Source: Haberlea rhodopensis (taxonomy: Eukaryota > Streptophyta > Magnoliopsida > Lamiales > Gesneriaceae). From it: a DNA stretch of 64,000 nucleotides. The first letter of the stretch is position 1. Each line of letters opens with the position of its first letter. The notes below the pieces were generated by a model. That model saw only the letters and a list, made by a program, of their open reading frames with translations, did no database searches and had not been told where the DNA came from. This document shows positions 46,316-58,559 of this stretch, in pieces. The DNA is taken from positions 43,625,754-43,689,753 of the forward strand of contig CAJQUN010000002.1 of assembly GCA_907163345.1 (NCBI GenBank), in the 5' to 3' direction. The position numbers were made by a program, and so were the translations under genes.

Positions 46316-47680
46316 GTGCCTAGAAATAGACACATTTTATGCATTTAACTGTCAATGATTAGGTATGTTTTGATTGATAATTTATTACATATTTACTTAA
46401 TCATATATTTGGTAATATGTAGGAAAATGTGAAGAAATCGAGCTAAAATGATGGAAAAAGAAAGAAGTTGGAGAAAAGAGAGAAAACCGAAATCCAAGAC
46501 ACATGTCGCTCTTTTCTCCTCGATGCCATATTTTGGAAATGTTTTCAAGATAAAAGTTGTAGAACTTTCAGTTATCTATGCGTGGACAACTAATTCGCTT
46601 TATTCAGAGATTGTATGAAGAAGTTATGGCCAATGCAAGTCGATCGCCGAAAGTAGAAAAATGAGCAACAAAAATCTGGACTTGGCGATTGATCACCCGA
46701 ACCCCACCGATTGATCGACCGAGGCAGGAAAAGCATGGAAATGTTACTGTAGCCGGCGATTGATCGCCCAAAAACCACCGATCGATCGCCGGGCATATTT
46801 TCAGAATTTTTAAACTTGATTTGTTGCTATCCTACAAAAATTCTACCCCAATTACTTGATCCCTATATATAACCCTCGAAAATCATACTTGAGCACCACC
46901 TAGGTAGAGTAGGTAGAATAGTTTTACAATTTTGCTTTCAATTTTGCTTTAAATTTATTGTTTTTCATAGTTATGATTAGCTAGTTTTTAATTCTTGGTT
47001 GGGGAAGACGAATCCTTTGATTTATTAATCTTGGGGAGATTCTTACGCTATCAATGTTTTTCTATGTTTTGTTGATATGATCTGTGTTTGTTTATTGGAT
47101 TGACAACCTAATAACTTGCATATAATCTATTGCTAATTGGATATCAAATAAGAGATTGTTTGAGTAATCTAATTGAAGAAGCAACTAAGATTGATAATTG
47201 CCTGTTGTTGGTGTTATTAAATTCTTACGGAAAACAATTGAAAATTTATAGAAACCGCTTGCGTTTATGTTGTTTAGATTCATCGCTCACTAATTTTGAA
47301 TGGTGTCTTGATTTTAATCTTGATTGTGCATAGATAAATAGACCGATTGATGAAAGTTAAATTAGAACGCTTGGACTAATTGACTATGAATAAGGTGAAG
47401 GAAGAATTAGATTTTCAATTGATGAATATTCAAATAAAATTGAGTCTTTTGTAAATCGATGAAATCGACCGATACCCAGAATCACTTTCATTAGTTTAAT
47501 CTTTGTTTCTAATTCGAATTAGTATAACCCACTCACAACCCCATCTTTAATTTATTGTTTTGTTTTGATTTTCATTAACACAAGAATTCACACCTCCTCC
47601 TAGGATCGATTTCTACTCACATACCACATTATTGTTATCAATCTTAAAGATTGGGTGGTGTTAATTTGGGCTTACACGAT
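46316..47680 (+). repeat. LTR remnant (gypsy type) with palindrome array
   Basis: It seems to start TGTGCCTAGAAATAGACACA and has a TATA box (CCTATATATAACCC near 46861) about 60 bp after a palindrome array, followed by a leader-like region. The likely end is near GGGCTTACA at 47680. No coding sequence follows directly, and the ends are not verified by a target duplication. Confidence 0.45.
46641..46795. repeat. CGATTGATCG / CGATCGATCG palindrome array
   Basis: Cores start at 46641 (half-length CGATCG), 46686, 46708, 46757 and 46779; spacings are 45, 22, 49 and 22 bp. Outer bases form GGCGAT...ATCGCC arms in some sites. It lies just upstream of the TATA-like CCTATATATAACC. Confidence 0.88.
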
Positions 47681-47689
47681 AAGCGCTAC

Positions 47690-49740
47690 CAGTGATGTTC
47701 GACAATAACTTACTCCCATCAGATCAGCATTTCTCCATGAGAACACGTCAACATTCTTGTTTAAACAATCAATCACTTGCTTCCTCAATTTAGGATCTGA
47801 CTGGAAACCCACCTTAGTAGTCTTACTTGGGTGGCCCAACTCGATCGTAAGGAACTCTTCACCTGAGACTACCCGCTCCTCGGATCTTTCAAGCTCTTAT
47901 TCTTTTTTTTCTCTTTCCACCTCCTTCTCAGTTATCTTTATCTCCTTTTCGCCGTTTTTCCTACTTCAGTTCTTGCACATAGCATTTCCTCGAGGAGCTT
48001 TGGTTTCCTCGGACTTGCCCGACTTCCATGCCTATGGGAAACTTCATCCTCAGATGGTAGATGGAGCCAACGTATTCAGGAAGATCATGAAGAGAAGTAT
48101 TTACCCTTTGCACGGGCATGCTCCCTAACTCCATCTGGGCCAACGTATTCAGGAAGATCACATCAGCTGAGCATCATGTATCCACGAAGATTCTCCATAT
48201 GTTATAATTAGCCAATGTGGCATAGTTAACCAAAGCATCATTGTGGGGAAAATACACCCATTTCAGATCTTTGGGTCCAAAGACAATTGATGGTCTGGTC
48301 GGTATGCTCTCCGGTGTGATCGACATTATCTATATCTTCCGAGCATAAATCTTTCTTGTTCGGTTGTAATCTCCTCCTGATAACCATCCAGAAATCATGT
48401 GTACGATTCCTCGGCTGGGAGCATTACTGGTGGTAGGATCTCCCCCAATCCAAGCATCATTCCCCTCCTGTCTTTCACCTCTAATCGCCCATGGCACTGG
48501 TTGTGGTGCTCCTCTTCCGGGATTCGCATTGTTTCGAGGAAAAGGATTATTAGGAACTTGCTCGGCAATGGTCACTTGCCTGCCCCAAGGTTTGTTCACT
48601 GGTCGTCCTCTGAAATATCCTCCTCGGCCATAGCCACTTCTCTTGGTGGCCTCATCGGAAGGTACTACTTGAGGTTTCTGTCACATGTTCGGGTTGTTTA
48701 TCTTTTCAAATCGCTTCTACTCTGGGTTTTATGTCTTTCTTCTGCTTCATCTTCTAGGCTTCTTCCAAGTTAATGTAATTATAAGCCCCTCCCAGCAACT
48801 CATGTAATCGGATGGGATTTTTTTGGCCAATGATCGGAACAGATCTCCCTCTCGCAGGCCTTGAGTAAAGGGACTAACAAGTATTTTTATATGACATGAG
48901 GGACGTCGGGACATGCATGATTGAATCTCCTATAGAAGACTCGAAGTGATTCCTTCTCCAATTGTTAAGACCAAACAAACTGATTCATTCTCTTGCAACT
49001 TCAGCTGCTAGCAAACTGATGTAAAAACAATGAGCTGAATTTTGAGAATGTGCCGATGACCCTGGAGGTAATTGGTTGAACCAAGATTGAGCTGCTCTTG
49101 CCAGAGTAGTCAGGAACATCCGGCATTTCACCCCATCTGTAAGTTGATGAAGGAGTAAATCATTTTCAAATCGCCACATATATTCTTTTGATCTTCGTTG
49201 CCATCATAATTTATGATGTTTAAGGTTTGGAAATTTGATTGTAATGGATCATCAAGGACTTTGGGTGAGAATGTCGTCCCCTTTATGACAGACTGGGTTC
49301 AGCCCTCCATCTTATCACGCATCTGCTGCAGCTTATCTTTTATATCTTCCATTTGATGATGCAAAGTTCTGCAACTTTTCTCTCCTATTTTACTGGATAA
49401 ATCCTCGGCCGCTTTTGTCTCCTCTTCATGTTCTTGCGAAGAGGCCAAATGTTCCTCTTCATTCACTTGTTCTCTTAGGGGAGGAGGCATGAATTGCTTC
49501 ATAAATTCACCCACCATGTTGACAATAATTTGCGTGAGCTGCTCCATTCGTATTCCCATGGTGGGGAACATTGGTGGATCGTTCCGAGGAAGAACAATGT
49601 GTTGGGATTCTACATCGTCCTCCTCTTCTTCGTTCGCTGGGTATAAGTTTTGCTGATGATGGGAGGTGACCTCATGATCCTTGTCCGAAACCTCTGCCTC
49701 CTGCCATTTTATCAACAAGATATTCTTGTGCTTCAACGTC
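47690..49740 (-). pseudogene. Tat-lineage gag-protease, broken
   Basis: Minus strand. An N-terminal gag part near 49740-49299 has NDPPMFPTMG and a glutamate-rich coiled-coil stretch. Then come CRMFLTTLARAAQSWFNQLPP (48985-49179), a frame-shifted region matching the Tat gag style around 48800-48985, and NKPWGRQ...RGIVHMISGW (48330-48599). The protease-like region reads DTWCSADVIFLNTLAQMELG, where the family has DTGSSADVLF (about 48100-48230), and then NKNVDVFSW leading towards RT near 47760. Many stops and frameshifts interrupt it, and RT and integrase are absent. Its own LTR is at 49776-50296. Confidence 0.8.
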
Positions 49741-49757
49741 TTAGTTCACAATTCTCT

Positions 49758-49770
49758 CAGATGGCGCCAA
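49758..49770 (-). other. Tat primer-binding site
   Basis: Plus CAGATGGCGCCAA, minus TTGGCGCCATCTG, adjacent to the LTR end and 5' of the gag pseudogene, as expected for the Tat lineage. Confidence 0.65.
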
Positions 49771-49775
49771 TTATA

Positions 49776-50296
49776 TGACCTGAATTTTTTGTGTTCGGCT
49801 AGAGTGCGTGCAACAATAAATAAATAAGAGACACCATAATTTTTTAGGTGGAAAACCCCTCAAATTGAAGGGAAAAATCACGGATCTTGTCCGGTATAAA
49901 TTCTCTATATAAACGATGATTTTACTGACTTTGATACAATATTTGAGTAATAAAAATAAAACAAGATTTGAAAGACCAAACATGCTCTTCCGGTGATTTT
50001 TTGTGTCAGAGACTTCAACCTTTTTTAAGTTGGGACTGTATTTATGTACTTAATCTGGTAGTTAATGTGCGTCAAATTCGAGACATGATCTGCCTCAGAT
50101 CGTGGTTGTATTGGCTTAGGACACGTCCGAGAAATCTGCTCACCATTATTGCATGTTCACCCACCGCCGGGTCTTCCGCTATCGTTTGACCAATGGGTCG
50201 AGTAGGTATTGACACTATTCGAGTAATCTGTGTTCGGCGTATTTCTTGTTCGGTACTTGTATGTGATTTTACCCGAAGAGATTGATTCATCCTATG
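49776..50296 (-). repeat. Tat-type 5' LTR, copy 1
   Basis: It follows the primer site and closely matches 58846-59385 in the tandem-duplicated segment: CTGAATTTTnTGTGTTCGG, CCGGTGATTTT and GATTTTACCC...GGAGATTGATT. The outer edge runs into an AT microsatellite, so the true LTR start is not visible. Confidence 0.7.
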
Positions 50297-50320
50297 ACAT
50301 ATATATATATATATATATAT

Positions 50321-52196
50321 GTCAGGATCGATTCCGGGGGTGGGTTGCCATTCCACACCCGAGTTCAACCAACTTGAGCTTCAATAGCTCGTGTTCTTGA
50401 AATAATGCACCGAGAGATTATATCGAGTTCGATTACAAAATTGAGCGGAAGACACTCGACATAACCCGCTCTAAAACCGATTAAACATTTGAAAGACATT
50501 TTAAAGATATGCAATTAAAGTAAATAAATAAGCATTTGTTTATGGAAGTTCGAAGGTGGTGTAATCCTTCTATGTCTCCCCTTCTTCCACCTCATGGAAG
50601 GATTCCACTAGAAGACTTTGATTTATACAATCCCGTTGTACAAACCCGATCCAGTTGGGAATGCCCCATCCAACTAGAACTCCTAGCAACTCAACTATGT
50701 ATGTTCTTTAATGTCTCACATACAAAGACCTCTCATCGATTGTGATAAATCGTCAACCGTTACAATGGTATTCACTCTTCTATTTTAGCTCACAAATACA
50801 ATGAATAGAGTGAATACAAAGGCACAAATGATTCCATAATGAATCTGATATAGCAAGGTAAGAGGTGCCAAAGGTTTGAGGAGTGCTCTTCATTTAGCAA
50901 CTTTTGTCTTTTAAGTTCCTCAATTGAATCCCAAGTGGGTTTGCTTTGGAAGGCTTGGATTGATCTTCAATCAGTTGTTATTGAGCTTACAAATCATGTA
51001 TATATAGCCCCAAGTAATGATATATACGTTAGACACAAGAATATGCCCGTTGGAAAAGGTTATGCACCATTCCGGAGCTTGCAACGGTCATATTCTGGTT
51101 TGTGGGCTCTTTGTATTTCGGACCGGATTGGTCGGATCAGCTTGGGCAGATCAGTCTGGCCGGATCAGCATGGTAGATCAGTCTGGCAGATCAGCACGGG
51201 CATATCAGTCTGGTCCGGATCAGCATGGGCAGATCATTCTGGTCCGGATCAGTCTGGACAATCAGCTTGATACAAAAACATATTGATAAACTTGCTCTTC
51301 TGATCTGTTGTTTGTAGCTCTTGATTCTTTGATTTCTGGGCAAAGTGATCTACATAAAAGTTGTAGCCCTTTCTCTTAGCTTTCCACGGAATCAAGAATC
51401 GCTCGATTTCGAGTTCGTATGAGAGAGTTATGCTCGAAATACGAGGCAATGCTCCTGTTGTCTGTTTGCTGGATGCAGCAGCACATGGCGTGACTTGCAG
51501 AAGCTTTTTGGCCATCTTAACGTCCGCGTCAGTCTTTCACTTCCAAAGATGACTTGTATATCTTTGTCTTAGCTTTCCAACCCATACTGAATCGTTCCGT
51601 TCCAATAAGCGAGCTAAGAGTTATGCCCACCAGACTGACAGGGACTTTTCTGTAACAGCTCGATCTTACAGGCGTCACATGGCGTGACTTGCAGAAGCTT
51701 TTTGGCCATCTTAACGTCCGATTCAGTATTTCACTTCCAAATATGACTTGTAGATATTTTTCTTAGCTTTCCAACTGAATCGTCCCGTTACGATAAGCAA
51801 GCTAAGAGTTATGACCAACAGACTGACAGTTGCTTTCTGAAACAGCTTGCTGTTTCTTCGCGGTACAGCTCGATCTTCCAGGCGTCTTTTCTCCTTGATA
51901 ACATTCGAACTAGCCGATCTATTGTGAAATATGACTTTTAGTATTTTGAGTTGGCTGTTCAATCTCTTTAGAAGCACGCCATTTCGATATCCGAACTATG
52001 AGATATGATCAAAACAATCCGCTCTGCCAGAATTTCAATCTTGGTCCAGCTTGATATTTTCAAGCTACTTCTTTATAATTCATCAAGCTCTTAATTATGA
52101 TCTATGAACTGCACACTTGATGAAATATGTTAGCAACACAATAACAAGTTTTGTTAACATCAAAACCAAGATTATTCGGGTTTCCAAAACCCAACA
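50321..52196 (-). repeat. 3' LTR of the second Sirevirus-like element
   Basis: 1876 bp, nearly identical to 53051-54928 by eye. Includes the TGATCCGGACCAGAC-type array at 51106-51270 and the repeated TAGCTTTCCAA/GTTATG modules at about 51370-51850. Confidence 0.93.
51106..51270. repeat. TCCGGA-containing array in 3' LTR
   Basis: Units of CGGATCAG(C/T)(A/C)TGG(T/G) type repeat at about 27-28 bp, the reverse complement of the array at 34350-34505. Confidence 0.85.
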
Positions 52197-53050
52197 ATCT
52201 CCCCCTTTTTGATGATCACAAAACTTGAATAAAAATATGAACATTAAAGCACAATGTTGCATAACAAGAAAAACCATATTTTTAAACAACATATTTCTCC
52301 CCCTTTTTGTGTAAATCAAAAAAAGAAGACAAATAAATTTACTCCCCCTCAAGGATTGAGATTAAACTCTCCCCCTTAATTTTAAAATGTTTGAAAATTT
52401 GAGCAAGTGATGGGCAAATGGGGTAGGCTAAAACAAATAAAAAAAATGCAATGCACAATAATTTTTGAACAAAAATAACCTCTTTTGATGATAGATGAAG
52501 CATACTTGGCAACAAATTTGAATTTCTTGACAAAACTCAACAATGTCCATTTCATCTTTCAGCGATGGCAGCACACTTAGTCCAACTTTACAGAATAAAT
52601 TGTATCTCCTCGTGAAGAATTAGGCTGCAAGACCTATACCGTTACGATCCTATATGAGTCTAGTTTGCAACGCAAAAAATGGTTCGTCATTTGGACATCC
52701 GAGCAAGAAGTTATGCCAATTTTCCCAAAGTCACTGCAAGCTGCCAGAAAACTAAAATGATTCGAAAATTGTTAGATAAAATCTCAAAATAAAAATATTA
52801 AACTTAAAATGAGTTTAGATCATATTGAACGAAAATTTGAACATTTAAAATAGATTTTAAAATTATTTTCGTGCAAAATGAATGCAGTGAAATTGATTTT
52901 TATGCTAAAAATTTTCATACACCAAGTTTTGGAAAAAATATGCTATGAAAATATTTCATGCTCATGAGAATTTTGAAAATGATTTTAAAAGATATCCGCT
53001 ACAAAAATCGGTTCAAATGCTTTCCAATAACAACTCGCTCTGATACCACT
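52197..53050 (-). other. Non-coding internal region, second element
   Basis: 854 bp. CTCCCCC (minus GGGGGAG) tracts lie at about 52199, 52299, 52342 and 52369, and the primer site at 53037-53048. No ORF has coding character. The sequence is alignable throughout with 32568-33422. Confidence 0.88.
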
Positions 53051-54928
53051 TGTCAGGATCGATTCCGGGGGTGGGTTGCCATTCCACACCCGAGTTCAAC
53101 CAACTTGAGCTTCAATAGCTCGTGTTCTTGAAATAATGCACCGAGAGATTATATCGAGTTCGATTACAAAATCAAGCGGAAGACACTCGACATAACCCGC
53201 TCTAAAACCGATTAAACATTTGAAAGACATTTTAAAGATATGCAATTAAAGTAAATAAACAAGCATTTGTTTATGGAAGTTCGAAGGTGGTGTAATCCTT
53301 CTACGTCTCCCCTTCTTCCACCTCATGGAAGGATTCCACTAGAAGACTTTGATTTATACAATCTCGTTGTACAAACCCGATCCAGTTGGGAATGCCCCAT
53401 CCAACTAGAACTCCTAGCAACTCAACTATGTATGTTCTTTAATGTCTCACACACAAAGACCTCTCATCGGTTGTGATAAATCATCAACCGTTACAATGGT
53501 ATTCACTCTTCTATTTTAGCTCACAAATACAATGAATAGAGTGAATACAAAGGCACAAATGATTCCATAATGAATCTGATATAGCAAGGTAAGAGGTGCC
53601 AAAGGTTTGAGGAGTGCTCTTCATTTAGCAACTTTTGTCTTTTAAGTTCCTCAATTGAATCCCAAGTGGGTTTGCTTTGGAAGGCTTGGATTGATCTTCA
53701 ATAAGCTGTTATTGAGCTTCCAAATCATGTATATATAGCCCCAAATAATGATATATACGTTAGACACAAGAATATGCCCGTTGGAAAAGGTTCTGCACCA
53801 TTCCCGAGCTTGCAACGGTCATATTCTGGTTTCTGGGCTCTTTGTATTTCGGACCCGATTGGTCGGATCAGCTTGGGCAGCTCAGTCTGGCCGGATCAGG
53901 ATGGTAGATCAGTTTGGCAGATCAGCACGGGCATACTGGTCCGGATCAGCACGGGCAGATCAGTCTGGTCCGGATCAGTCTGGACAATCAGCTTGATACA
54001 AAAACAGATTGATAAACTTGCTCTTCTGATCTGTTGCTTGTAGCTCTCGATGCTTTGATTTCTGGGCAAAGTGATCTACATCAAAGTTGTAGCCCTTTCT
54101 CTTAGCTTTCCACGGAATCAAGAATCGCTTGATTTCGAGTTCGTATGAGAGAGTTATGCTCGAAATACGAGGCAAGGATCCTGCTGTCTGTTTGCTGGAT
54201 GCAACAGCACATGGCGTGACTTGCAGAAGCGTTTTGGCCATCTTAACGTCTGATTCAGTCTTTTACTTCCAAAGATGACTTGTAGATCTTTGTCTTAGCT
54301 TTCCAACCCATACTGAATCGTTCCGTTCCGATAAGCGAGCTAAGAGTTATGCCCACCAGCATGACAGGGACTTTGCTGTAACAGCTCGATCTTACAGGCG
54401 TCACATGGCGTGACTTGCAAAAGCTTTTTGGCCATCTTAACGTCCGATTCCGTATTTCACTTCCAAATATGACTTGTAGATATTTGTCTTAGCTTTCCAA
54501 TCCAAACTGAATCGTCCCGTTAAGATAAGCGAGCTAAGAGTTATGACCAACAGACTGGCAGTTGCTTGCTGAAACAGCTTGCTGTTTCTTCGCGGTACAG
54601 CTCGATCTTCCAGGAGTCTTTTCTCCTTGATAATATTCGAACTACCCGATCTGTTGTGAAATATGACTTTTAGTATTTTGAGTTGGCTGTTCAATCTCTT
54701 TGGAAGCACGTCATTTCGATATCCGAACTATGAGATATGATCAAAACAATCCGCTCTGCCAGAATTTCAGTCTTGGTCCAGCTTGATATTTTCAAGCTAC
54801 TTCTTTATAATTCATCAAGCTCTTAATTATGATCTATGAACTGCACACTTGATGAAATATGTTAGCAACACAATAACAAGTTTTGTTAACATCAAAACCA
54901 AGATTATTCGGGTTTCCAAAACCCAACA
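53051..54928 (-). repeat. 5' LTR of the second Sirevirus-like element
   Basis: 1878 bp, with the palindrome-rich array at 53850-53995 (slightly shorter than in the other LTR) and the same repeated modules. Confidence 0.93.
53850..53995. repeat. TCCGGA-containing array in 5' LTR
   Basis: Same units as 51106-51270, but about 14-20 bp shorter because one CAGTCTGG-type half unit near 53935 is missing. Confidence 0.82.
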
Positions 54929-55248
54929 ATATATATATATATATATATATAATGCAAAATATATATTCAAGTTATTGTTTTTTGTGATAGGTGATACAAG
55001 AACTGAAAAAGGAAAAGGAAAATACTAAAAGAGCTAGATAGAAATGTATTTTTCGGAAAAACAATCCAAAATTATGATGGTAAACATTTGCTTTCATTTT
55101 TATAAATGGAAATAAAAATTGCCAAAAACATGGGAGGATTTCATAATTGAAAATAGGAAAATGACAAACTTTTGGTCATGATAACTTCACAAAAGTAACG
55201 TATGCATGTGGAATAATATGTTTAGAGCAAATACAGTCCAAATCACGG

Positions 55249-55862
55249 GTTTATTCAATGCTAGAATTTTATTATTTTTTAAATTTTTAGAATTTAATAT
55301 ATTATAATAATTTAAATAATATAAAAAATATTATTAATTTATAATATATAATATATTAAATTCTACATAAAACATTTTTTCACTCAAACAAAACAAAAGA
55401 AAAATCAATAACATATTGATATACGAAATATACTTCGATGGTTAGTTTACTTATTAAATAAAATATATTTTTGACTTTATTAATTTATATCTATCAAATA
55501 TATCATCAATTTAGAAATTAATTATTTTATTTTTGATAATTAAATAAATAACAAAAGAAAAATCAATAACATATTGATATACGAAATATGCTTCGATGAT
55601 TAGTTTACTTATTAGACAAGATATATTTTTGACTTCATTAAATTAAATAATAATTTCTTTCAAATATATCATCAATTTAGAAATTAATTATTTTATTTTT
55701 GATAAATTAAATAAATTTTTTGATAAATTAAATAATAATTTTGATAAATTAATGATATTTTTTATAATTATTTAAATTATTATAATATATTAAATTCTAA
55801 AAATTTAAAAAAAAAAATTTAGGGCGGGGACCACTGGTCCCCCCTAGCATCGAATCTACCAC
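55249..55862. mobile_element. 614-bp foldback element with 9-bp target duplication
   Basis: Flanked by AAATCACGG at 55240-55248 and 55863-55871. Ends GTTTATTCAATGCTAG and CTAGCATCGAATCTACCAC form imperfect terminal inverted repeats (13 of 16 bases). Deeper subterminal sequence is also inverted (AATTTAATATATTATAATAA against TTATTATAATATATTAAATT). Inside is a 158-bp tandem duplication (copies from about 55393 and 55551). The 9-bp duplication suggests a Mutator-type miniature element. The matching site in copy 2 of the tandem duplication (about 59618-59630) is empty. Confidence 0.82.
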
Positions 55863-55871
55863 AAATCACGG

Positions 55872-56815
55872 TCAATTATTAATGGATAATTGCATTAATT
55901 ACTATAAATATTATATTGTGAAAGATTCATACATCTTTCATGTAACATGCATTAATTGCTCGATATTGATTTCTTTAAGGTTTGAAAATATATTTTTAAA
56001 AGATCTCCTCCTCCCCTTGCTAAAAAAATATATTTTATTTATTTTCGTAACATACATGTCTTATTTTGTCTAAATTGAATTTCGTCTAATTTATAAATAA
56101 AACGCACAAAATAAATTAAACTTTACTTTAATTATAAAATTTAAGCATAAGCAATGACGTCAACGTAAATTCATTTTTTGATATTTACCTTTATTTTGAA
56201 ATTACTAAGATTTTCACCTTTATTAATTTAAAAAAAAATCATAATTTTCCCTTTTGTTATTAGAGTTCATTACATATAGAATGTGAAAAGAAATTTTAAT
56301 TTTTGAGAAATCGGTCAACAAAAATGGCTTCTCGGGCAGCACCGTTTTTCCCCGGAAAATTGGTTGTGTGAGTCGGGCATGGCCGTGGGGGCTACCAAGC
56401 CATTTGGCTTGGGGAATGGCAACTTGGGCGATGACGTGGGCAGCTTGGATATTGTTGTGGGCAACTCGGGGACTTCAAACTCGAGCAGCCTTTTGATCGC
56501 TCCGTGCAGTCTGGGTTTTGACGATCCTATACTGACTCCTCTCATTCCTTCATCGAAATTTAATTCAAATTCTTACACGGCTTTAATCAAATCAAGTTTC
56601 CTAAATAATAAAAAAATCTGACATTTTTAAGGATGTATCTAGCATATCCACGTCCCCTCCAAAAAAACCCTGCAATTCCTGGAACGAACAGGTTTATGAG
56701 GACGAAAACGTCCTTGTTCCAACACAGGCTGGAGAAATAATATTTTAATTTTATCCCAGATGTAAATAATCATTTCGATGTTCAAATCTTAGTAAGTTTG
56801 GAAAAGACCTCATGG
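55872..56815 (+). other. Unrecognised duplicated segment with gene-like remains
   Basis: It corresponds to 59630-60565 in copy 2. From 56323 an ATG opens MASRAAPFFPGKLVV and then stops. In copy 2 the same ATG opens a different, frame-shifted reading to about 60232. The region is more GC-rich than its surroundings and may be the remains of a gene, but I recognise no domain on either strand. Confidence 0.4.
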
Positions 56816-57660
56816 ATGTTGGGTTTTGGCCCATTACCCTATTATTTATTTGTTGGGCTTTTGGCCCCTCTTCTTTGCAGACCTAACCGAGCCCCCCATT
56901 TCCTATCTCAGCCCCTCACCCTTCGTCTCCCACCTTTGCTCCAGAAGCTTCCCGCATCACGCCTCTTCGGCTGGACCAACTCCTTGGGACTTGCTCCCCT
57001 CCTCTTCGTCTCCATCGGTGCTATTAAGCTGGCATGGTTGAATGATGAGGTAACCAACACTCTGATTCAAAATTCTTTGTGCATATTTCGTCCCCCTTTT
57101 TCGTCCCTGTTCTAGAGTGGTTCAGACTTGTGGCCGTGAGTTTAGGGTGGTGCTGTGTGCGCCTCGAGCCTTGGTGCTGTGTGCACTGTGTGGCCGTGAG
57201 CTTAGGGTGGTGCTGTGTGCGCTGGCTGGTGTGTGTGCACTGTGTGTGTGGCCATGAGTGTGGTGCTGTGTGCACTAGTGTGGCCGTGAGTGGTGCTGTG
57301 TGCACTGTGTGTGCTGAGTGCGCTGTGTGTTGTGGTGTCTGTCGTGGGTCTTAACCTTTGTGGTTAGTTTTCTGGTGGAGCCGTGTGTTCGGGCTGTGTG
57401 CTTTGGGCAGTGGTTCGGGCAGTGTCTTCGGGTATTGTCTTCGGGCAATGTGTGTGTCTCCACCTTTTGGATTCGATACCTTGGTTCCCCGGTGACGACG
57501 TTGAAAGGAAACCCAGCTCGACCTGAGCCCTATTTCCTTACTCTTGCTTTGCATTTCAGTTTATAGTTTTATTAGTTGAAATTGTATACTGTGATTGTTT
57601 TTGTTTCTTGATTGCAGGTTATCAATCGAGATCGAAAGCGGAACGAAATCCTTACAATGG
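56816..57660. mobile_element. 845-bp insertion of unknown type
   Basis: Copy 2 reads straight through this point (CTCATGGAACATCAC at 60566-60580). Here 845 bp are interposed between ATGG (56812-56815) and a second ATGG (57657-57660), consistent with a 4-bp duplication. The insert starts with GGGCC-rich, promoter-like sequence (TTGGCCCATT, TTGGGCTTTTGGCCCC) and a CT-rich leader-like part. It has a GTGTGC-rich imperfect repeat at 57115-57345 and a TTGATTGCAG splice-acceptor-like sequence near 57610. It could be a captured gene 5' end or a non-LTR element; no class can be assigned. Confidence 0.6.
57115..57345. repeat. GTGCTGTGTGC-rich imperfect repeat
   Basis: Repeats of GTGGCCGTGAG followed by GGTGCTGTGTGC, about 25-60 bp apart, seven or eight copies in all. 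Frames crossing it give Cys/Val-rich or His/Thr-rich repeat translations and are not genes. Confidence 0.8.
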
Positions 57661-58020
57661 AACATCACGGGCATTCAGAACAGTGGGATCACATTTTCCA
57701 ATGATGAGAGAGAGGTTGAGGTTGAGGAAGAGATGCACATTGAGTTTCACAAGTTTCAAAATCTAAGACTTATAAACTAAGGACTAGACATGCCTAAGGA
57801 CTAGATCGCACAAGAAATAATTTATCTCCATTTGGTTAATTAGTTTAATATCTTGACTGTGCGGTATTTCTGTTTAGGGACTATTTAGGGACGGATTTGC
57901 TTTTAGTTGATGATGTAATGTCTTAAGGTTATGGTAGGAGGGAACCTGATTCCACTTCTACTATTTATTTTCTATCAATAAAATTTTGTGGCATGATACC
58001 ACCTTTGAGGGAAAAAATGT
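57661..58020 (+). pseudogene. Copy 1 of the acidic-tail fragment
   Basis: It matches 60569-60900 of copy 2. In the frame that is open there (EHHEHSEQWDHLCSNDDSEV), copy 1 reads EHHGHSEQWDHIFQ and then hits stops, so it is broken even apart from the upstream insertion. Confidence 0.55.
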
Positions 58021-58558
58021 GAAAAGAAATTTAATCAAATACAAGTTTTTACTAATCAATCTTATATCTTTCATACAAGTAGATGGATATATATGTGCAG
58101 TCGGTTAAAAAGAAAAAAACATTACATATACGTTAAGACATCGTTTTTTGCTATGCATAGAATATGATATGTGAAAGATAAATAATAAAAATTATGTCAC
58201 ATTTTTACCTTCATCAAATGTATTAAACGATGCCTGAATTATATTTTGAATATTATATTTTTTATCCCTCCTAAATGTGTAAGGACAATAATATCATTTA
58301 AAATACAGACTTGAGTTTTAAATAGTTATTTAGGGACGGATTAGCTTTTAGTTCCTGATTTAATGTCTTAAGTTTTATGGCATGACTGTAGGAGGTAGGG
58401 GCCAATCTAGGAATTTGACATGGGGTAAAAATTAAAAAAAAAGTTTATGATAAACATCCGAGCTTAAAGACTATATGTAAAAATCATTAGATAAATAATT
58501 ACAATGTGATTATTTCAAGAAATAGAGTTATTTGATTTCAAGAAACAATACACTTACT
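58021..58558. other. AT-rich end of duplication copy 1
   Basis: No gene. From about 58395 to 58563 it matches 60865-61050 at the end of copy 2 (CCAATCTAGGAATTTGA-like, ACAATACACTTACTGAATTC). Confidence 0.6.
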
Positions 58559-58559
58559 G

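Larger units (their letters stand above)
50321..54928 (-). mobile_element. Sirevirus-like non-coding element, complete
   Basis: 4608 bp on the minus strand: LTRs 50321-52196 (1876 bp, 3') and 53051-54928 (1878 bp, 5') around an 854-bp internal region. Ends are TGTTAGG-type/TGTCAGG and ...CCCAACA (plus view TGTCAGGATCGATTCC to AAAACCCAACA). The target duplication is ATATA, within an AT microsatellite. The primer site is a perfect TGGTATCAGAGC (minus). There is no coding sequence. The LTRs match the right LTR of the element at 30939-43610, not its left LTR. Confidence 0.92.

Noticed and set aside
57024..57463. His/Thr-rich and Cys/Val-rich ORFs
   Set aside because: They translate the GTGCTGTGTGC simple repeat and its complement.
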